NCBI RefSeq assembly: GCF_958298935.1
Contig: NC_084927.1
Location: 35,778,501 to 35,842,500, forward strand
Origin: Phragmites australis
Lineage: Eukaryota; Streptophyta; Magnoliopsida; Poales; Poaceae
DNA length: 64,000 nt
Direction of reading: 5' to 3'
The first letter of the stretch is position 1. Every line of letters begins with the position of its first letter. The position numbers and the translations under genes were made by a program. This document shows positions 58,146 to 64,000 of this stretch, in pieces. The notes beneath the pieces were generated by a model. The model searched no databases. It was not told where the DNA came from and saw nothing but the letters and a program-made list of their open reading frames with translations.

Positions 58146-58651
58146 TCTGAACATTCCTGTTCTTTTTTCTTTGAGGGAATTCCTACATTTCAGTGCCTAA
58201 AATCTTCGAGAGATTTCAAAGCCCGTGTGAACACACGGGCTGAATTAGGGGAAGGGTGTTTTCGAGATGCCACCGGATTGGGTGCCGAATTTAGAGGGAG
58301 GCTGGCGGCGGCGGCGAGGCGACGACAGCGGTGCCGGTGATGTAGGTGGCAGGCAGGGTTGGTGACGGGGGACCGTGAAAACTAGAGGTTAGTAAGGGAG
58401 GGGCAATGGTCACGGATTCGTCGGGAGGTAGGGGAGCGAGTCGGCATGTGTCAGGCGGTTGAAGAAGCTACGTCAGGCAGGTGTCAGAAGGAAGCGGGTG
58501 TCGGACGTCAGGCTTATCTGAGGTTGAAGAAATGTTGTGAGTCGTTGTATGGATATCCAACGGCTCACAGTTGTCGTCTGAAAAAACAAACAAAAACAGG
58601 CAGAAAAAAACAACACTCTTTGTTTTGGGAAGTCTGAACATTCCTGTTCTA
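58146..58651 (-). mobile_element. Retro-insertion flanked by an 18-bp direct repeat
   Basis: TCTGAACATTCCTGTTCT occurs at 58146-58163 and again at 58634-58651. The 470 bp between, read on the minus strand, end in a short A-rich tail (AAAGAAAAAAG). Long target duplication plus an A-tail is the mark of L1-type retroposition (SINE, LINE tail or processed transcript). The insert contains a GC-rich segment (58300-58480) without a frame I can identify. Confidence 0.6.
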
Positions 58652-58699
58652 GGAAGCCAATTGGTTCCTCAAATATTTGTTCTCTGGCCATTACTAATT

Positions 58700-60669
58700 T
58701 TTCTCTGGTTCTTAATAATTGATTCGCAGAGCTGCTCCTTCCTGTTCCGAAAAACGATTTCAGAATAAAAGCAGCCCAGTGCCAAACCACGACGGCCCAT
58801 CGGCTCCCGAAACCGTTGCCGCGGCATGTCCACAGCCGCACCGGCCCACCACTCCGAACCGCCCAGCCCGCGACGTGCGCCATCTCGGGCCCCAGCCAGC
58901 CGCCAAGCGGGCGCGGTCAATTTGCGCTTGCGCCCCTTGCCCGCCCGACGAGACGATACCCGCAAGCCGATCGGTCGGGGAGGAGGGGAGAGGACTCGTT
59001 GACTGCCTCTCGCTTCTCGCCTTCCTCCCCGTGCGCGCCTTCCCCCTCTCGCTTGCTCGCGGCCCCAACCCCAACTAGCCGCGGCGCCCCGCCCGCGAGC
59101 CCGGCGCCAATCCCTCTCTCCTAAGCTTGACTCCGTCCGCCGCCTCCGCCCCACGCCGCCCAGGTAACCGTCCAACCGTCTCGATTTCACGAAAGGCTTC
59201 GGATCCCTTTTAGCGCGTGGAGAAAGTTCATCGCGAAGCCTCCCGTTTCGATTGGTCGTGTTCCAGGGGCTATGATCTGCGCCCTCTCCCTAAGCGAGTA
59301 GATCTGGATGAGCCTGCGAAGAAGGCAGTTCGGCTGCTACCGCCGTCACTAGTTTGAGGGAAACGGAGTAGCCCTGTATCGCCTACCCTATTGTGGAACT
59401 GGAACAATGACGAGTCCCTGCACTCCTTGTGCTGAGCTTTATCCTTTGCTTTACTATCTCTTCCTTATAGATGGCTGCTTTAGAGTTCCGTATTTGAGGT
59501 GTTATGCATGAATGGTATTGTTTCCTTAGTTGACTAGTTTGCCTGCGTGATGCATGCTTGCCATTTCTGTATGCCTGTACTTTTCTGTGTGGGACTTGTG
59601 TGTGTACTGATTGGTTCTGGGTTGTTGGTCGATTGGGTCAGGCGGTATTTCAGGCGTGCATGGCGGGTGGCTTCTGAGGACATGAAACCAGAGCATAGGT
59701 GAATATAGATTCCTGGAACTTTGGTTTGATCGGCAGTTTGGACTCTTTGGGCCTGCCAAGGATGACTTGTGCCCGTTCCATTAGCTCTGCGCCTCCTTTG
59801 AGATAGAGGTATGCTGCTTTACTTATGCGGCCTTCCTAAATTTATACAGTCCCTATCGTATGTTGTTTTTGAATACTTGGCTTTGGGTCTGTATCTCTAA
59901 TTCTGGTAGAATGAGTTAGGATGGAAAGACACATGTTTGTTGATCTACTTTTTTTTATCTTGTGTGTTAATCTGTTGAACCTTTTTTAGAACATCGTCAT
60001 GTGTGTGATGGAAATGTAAATTATACGTCATGAGCTTTGGGTGACAACACATAGCTATTGGTGGTGTAAGGAGTAGAATCTCTTTTGGTGCTTACATTTG
60101 TCGCAAGCATGTTGGTGCTTCAAGTGTACCGAATCTTTCGCAATACTTGCTCTCCGATAGCCTGAGGTAGATGAGGGAAGATCTAATTTGTTAATACAAA
60201 AATCTGCTCTTAAGTGGAGGCTTCCTACTTGTAAATTTATGGAGTGCTTTCGTTTAGAGTATATATTGTCATGTATTCTGCCGTTATGTGATCCTGAAAA
60301 CTGGCATAGGATATCTGTAATATATTACTGAATCATCTGCTCTTAACTTAGGCTAGATCGAAGCATAAAAATGCCACTGTTATGAAGGGATTTCCAAAAT
60401 TTTACTTCTTACAAATGTGAATCAAGCTATCTCACAGAATTGCCATATCCAGAAAAGGCTATATCTACAATTTGTGCTGTGGTCAACTTTCAACACATTA
60501 TTTCCACTTCAACTGTTCAGTGTGTTGAGCTACTGTCCCGGTTCCTTTGAGGTGTACTTTATAGAAGTGTTTGTAATCCCTTTTGCATAATTGTCACAAT
60601 AAATTGTTTCATTGATCGTATTTAGGTGTACTTTGCAGCATTTTCATTGTAATTCCAACTTGCTCAAGA
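58700..60669 (+). promoter_or_regulatory. CNGC promoter, 5'UTR exons and leader introns
   Basis: 58780-59163 is GC- and CT-rich and ends CGCCCAG/GTAACC, a convincing first untranslated exon with donor at 59164. A second untranslated exon is suggested at about 59641-59815 (GGTCAG acceptor, GATAGAG/GTATGC donor). The start codon lies in the next exon at 60670, preceded by an intron of about 850 bp. The overlapping GC-rich frames on both strands at 58700-59190 are not proteins I recognise. Confidence 0.5.
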
Positions 60670-63600
60670 ATGTTTGACTGCGCTCAGAAAGCTCAATACA
60701 TAGATGGGCACAGAGGGAAGTTTATGAGGTTGGTTTATTTATCTTAAAGACACTTCTACAATCCTTGCACAGCTAATACTTCTGTACAGTTCATGTCTGC
60801 AATAGTATTCTTAAGTTCTGCTATAGTTTCCTCTCGATTCTAGCACTATGTAAGAAAAAGCTGTAAGAATGAAAAACACCTATTCTTCAACTTCATTGAG
60901 GACAGAATTGATGGGCAAATTTTGCTTTTGCCATTAAAAAGTGATAAAATTTGCTTTTGCCAATTGTATTTTGTTTTTAACACTGAGACCCACAGATCAG
61001 CGATTCAATGCGAGTGGCAGAAACAAAATTTTATTGCACCCAATGGCAAAAACGAAAGGATTTGTTTTGCACAAAACATGTAAGTAATAAGCTATTATTT
61101 ACATCTATATAACATATTGTATATTAATATATTCTTTTATTGTACTCTGAAATGGTACACCGGAATGACCCTGTGCCAAAACTTTCCATTCCAATAAGCA
61201 AAACAGAATGGCCATCAGAATGGAATTGACTAGTGTTACCCCAAAAATCTGGTGTTTTTCATAGCAGTCTTTCTTAGTTTGAACAGGGACCTCTTTACAT
61301 GCTAATAATTATGGTTTGACCTGTAAGGGTTGCCTCATGTTGAGTGTTCAGGAGTGATAAAGTAAAGGAAAAAAGAAAAAGAATATAATTTTTCTGTCAA
61401 ATGTATTATAGACCTGGGACTTCTTTCTTTGCATATGATCTCTATATTCTTTGTATTTAACCGTTGGAGCATTTTGATTTTTAAAATGTATCTCCATTTT
61501 TTTTTTGTAGGCTGGAGGAGTCAAGCCCTAGGTCGTCTGTACCTTCTGAAGTGGGAGGCAGGAGTATCTTGAGGTTCAGCATGCCTGTGTTGAGTTATGG
61601 TTCATTTAACGCAATAAGATCTTTCCTGTCAGGGGTCAGAAGGGGTTCTGGAAGACTCACATCACTTAGACAGTCACTTACATCTGGTGTTCCGAAGACT
61701 GCTTTCGCGGAAGATCTTAAATCATATAAGAACAATATATTTGATCCCCAGGATAAACTTCTTCTGCGAATGAATAGGGTTTTCTTCTTGTCTTGTATTG
61801 TTGCTTTTGCGGTGGATCCACTGTTCTTCTTCCTACCCATCATCAACCCGTTAAACTGCATTGGCATAGATAACAAATTGGCAGTGACATCAACAATAGT
61901 ACGGACCGTTGTTGATTCTATCTACCTTATACGCATGTTTCTTCAACTCCGAACTGCTTATGTTGCTCCATCTTCCCGAGTGTTTGGAACTGGTGAGCTT
62001 GTGATTGATCCAGTGCTAATTGCTATACGGTACTTTAAAAGTTACTTTATGATGGACTTCGTTGCATTGCTACCACTTCCACAGGTACAGCCCTTCATTC
62101 TTTGTGTCAAACAATGTACTATTTATTGTTCTACTGTACTCAGATGTATATTAGGGCTTTGCATTTGTTAGATCTGGTCCCCTTTAGTCACTTCAGAAAT
62201 AAGTATCGGTAGTTGTCACAGGTATTTTGTTCAGCAACCAAGGGTTATAAACCATTTTTTATCCTAACATGCAGCTTGTTAGTTCGGTGGCTTCCCATGA
62301 TGCTTTCGTAGTTCAAGTCCTGCTGAAATAAGTTAAATACTGCTATTGTGGTAATCCTAGAGATAGGCATGGCCACAATCTTCTACAATATGAATGGAAA
62401 TCCTAGTAAACCCTGTTGTTATAATCAAAACAACTAGAATAGAAAATATTAAGCTGTGATCTCCTTTGATCTCAACAATTACTTTTCATTTCTACGCTTC
62501 TTTATTTGAAATAATAAATTATTCATATTTACATGTAATGCAACTATTTTTGTGCTTTAGTGTATTTTATTCGAAAGATGTTTATTACTTCACTACCTCG
62601 CCTCTCTTCACATAGTTGCTTGATCTTTTGCTTGCATAAAACCATTCATATTGTGAAGTTTGCTTGGCTTTAATCATTTCTCCAGTTTAAACTATCTTGT
62701 TGGTGGTTGACAGATTGTTGTTTGGAGATATCTCCACAGTTCAGATGGCCCAGATGTACTGACTAAGAAAAATGCACTGGTTTGGGCTGTCTTGATTCAG
62801 TATATTCCAAGGTTGCTACGGATATTCCCTGTGACCGCAGATTTGAAAAGGACAGCTGGTGTTTTTATTGAAACTGCTTGGGCTGGTGCTGCTTACTATC
62901 TTCTATGGTTTATGTTGGCTGGTCATGTAAGTGCTTCCCTATGCTATCTGTTATTGCGTATTATTTCCATCGTTTTTTACTCATCGCAAGCCAGCACTGG
63001 TAACAGGGTTTATCTCTGACTACATTATTAGTGAGATCCTACATGAAATTCTTTTACATTCTAAATAACTGATAATTTGTTTTGTCTTTGTTAAAAAACT
63101 GTGATACATACTCCAGTAGAAACTGTTTGAACTCTTCAGCCGTCATGATAGTTTTTAGAGGTAAATGAAATCTTAGACTGTTATGTGCTGGAAATACTAT
63201 TCACGAACCCGGACTTGCGGTACTGTATGGCCAGATCAGATTGGTTAGAAATAAGATTAGTTGTTATGAATCATATTAGATTAGTTAGAGATAAGATTGA
63301 TTAGTTAGTCTTAGAGATAAGACTTGTAGTCTAGATTGTTAGAGTCGGCTCCTATATAAAGGAGGGCACAACATCTATTGTAATCAAGCAAAGAAGAATT
63401 AATCTAAGTCTTCCCCAATATTCTCAGTCTCTCCGATCTATAGTCTAATCCCTCCTCTAGCAGCCGACGCCGTCTGGCTATTCTCTCGGTGGTGTTTATC
63501 CTAACATAGACGTACATGAGGGAAACCCTAGACTAGGATATTACTCTAATACCCTTGACTATTATACCCTTAACAGTGCATACTACATTGTAGATATCGT

Positions 63601-64000
63601 CAACATCTTCATCGAATTGATTTTTCAGTTATTGTTAAGAGATTTTCCTTTGATGACCTGTCGTTGTTGTTAGCATCATGTAAAAATAAAAAATCACTGT
63701 CAACATTGTTCATCGAGTTTGTCTCATAAGTTACTGCCTGCAATTATGTTTCCCATGACTTATGCTGTATGTTTTATATACATTATCTGCTACAGAAAAA
63801 ATATTGCCAGCATTGTTCATTTAGACAGTCACTCGTAGTTTTCTGTAGGTGTTCATATGTCCCGTGACAGAACTTATGCTGTAGTTTTTGTATATATTAT
63901 TTGCTGCAGAATGTCGGTACTTTGTGGTACTATTTAACCATAAAACGTGAAGATGACTGCTGGCATTTGTACTGTGATCCCAAGGATGGATGTGATAGCA
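60670..64000 (+). CDS. CNGC: Cyclic-nucleotide-gated ion channel (CNGC), 5' part, cut by right edge
   Basis: A plasma-membrane cation (Ca2+) channel subunit gated by cyclic nucleotides and calmodulin. Exons join in frame: 60670-60728, 61511-62084, 62714-62926 and 63910 to the edge, giving the first 312 aa. Residues 1-20 match the CNGC opening (MFDCAQKAQYIDGHRGKFMR). Then come LEESSPRSS and FDPQDKLLLRMNRVFFLSC before S1 (about 110-131, DPLFFFLPII). S2 is near RTVVDSIYLIRMFLQLRTAY. Next are APSSRVFGTGELVIDP and the S3 segment YFMMDFVALLPLPQ. Then S4 text IQYIPRLLRIFPVTADLKR, and S5 AGVFIETAWAGAAYYLLWFM. The pore and cyclic-nucleotide-binding domains lie beyond the edge. The match to plant CNGCs is very strong. 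Intron 3 (62927-63909) holds a probable solo LTR. Confidence 0.95.
63179..63575 (+). repeat. Probable Ty1/copia solo LTR in CNGC intron 3
   Basis: TGTTATGTGC at 63179 and CCCTTAACA at 63575 could be the TG..CA limits. Inside are CTATATAAAGGAGGGCACAA (TATA) and TTGTAATCAAGCAAAGAAG (poly(A)-type signal), a layout typical of copia LTRs. I see no internal coding DNA and no 5-bp duplication, so limits are approximate. Confidence 0.55.

Overview
The window is plant nuclear DNA, almost certainly from a grass (Poaceae). Genes are intron-split with GT..AG junctions. Their 5' exons are GC-rich, as is typical of grasses, and they lie between AT-rich stretches full of transposons. The families seen (MATH-BTB tandem pair, Stowaway/Tourist/hAT MITEs, CACTA, nested Ty3/gypsy and Ty1/copia remnants) fit a grass genome. 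I cannot name the species.

Layout. 0.6-1.8 kb: 5' exons of an ABCB19-type auxin/ABC transporter (- strand), running off the left edge. 2-9 kb: gene-free and repeat-rich. 9.4-12.3 kb: a CACTA element carrying what looks like a captured 5' piece of a 26S proteasome RPT3 gene. 14.1-17.2 kb: a complete eight-exon EB1 microtubule plus-end protein. 17.9-19.3 kb: a partial unknown gene with an organelle-like N-terminus (-). 20.5-21.4 kb: an intronless V-ATPase subunit D gene with an apparent long 3'UTR intron. 26.4-32.1 kb: two tandem MATH-BTB genes (-), separated by MITEs, one of which (28.5-29.5 kb) carries a GC-rich host-like fragment and has split an RNase H remnant. 33-38 kb: intergenic, with a Stowaway element and a 400-bp tandem duplication. 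38.0-41.7 kb: a complete eight-exon plastid 3-ketoacyl-ACP synthase III. 42.8 kb: a tRNA-Glu-like sequence. 43.0-44.1 kb: a complete three-exon 2-oxoglutarate/Fe(II) dioxygenase (-), whose TATA box is the insertion site of an 824-bp long-armed inverted repeat. 45-58 kb: a retrotransposon block with two decayed Ty3/gypsy copies (-), a decayed gag-bearing element (+), and a LINE 3' end whose RNase H is split. 58.7-64 kb: the 5' half of a cyclic-nucleotide-gated channel (CNGC), cut by the right edge.

The host genes are independent housekeeping or signalling genes. No operon-like or cluster logic links them, apart from the MATH-BTB tandem pair. I found no clearly new molecular system. The most interesting material is how mobile elements have rebuilt gene edges: a hairpin element inside a TATA box, a MITE forming a gene's 5' end, gene-fragment capture by CACTA and Harbinger-like elements, and an internal C-terminal duplication in one MATH-BTB protein.
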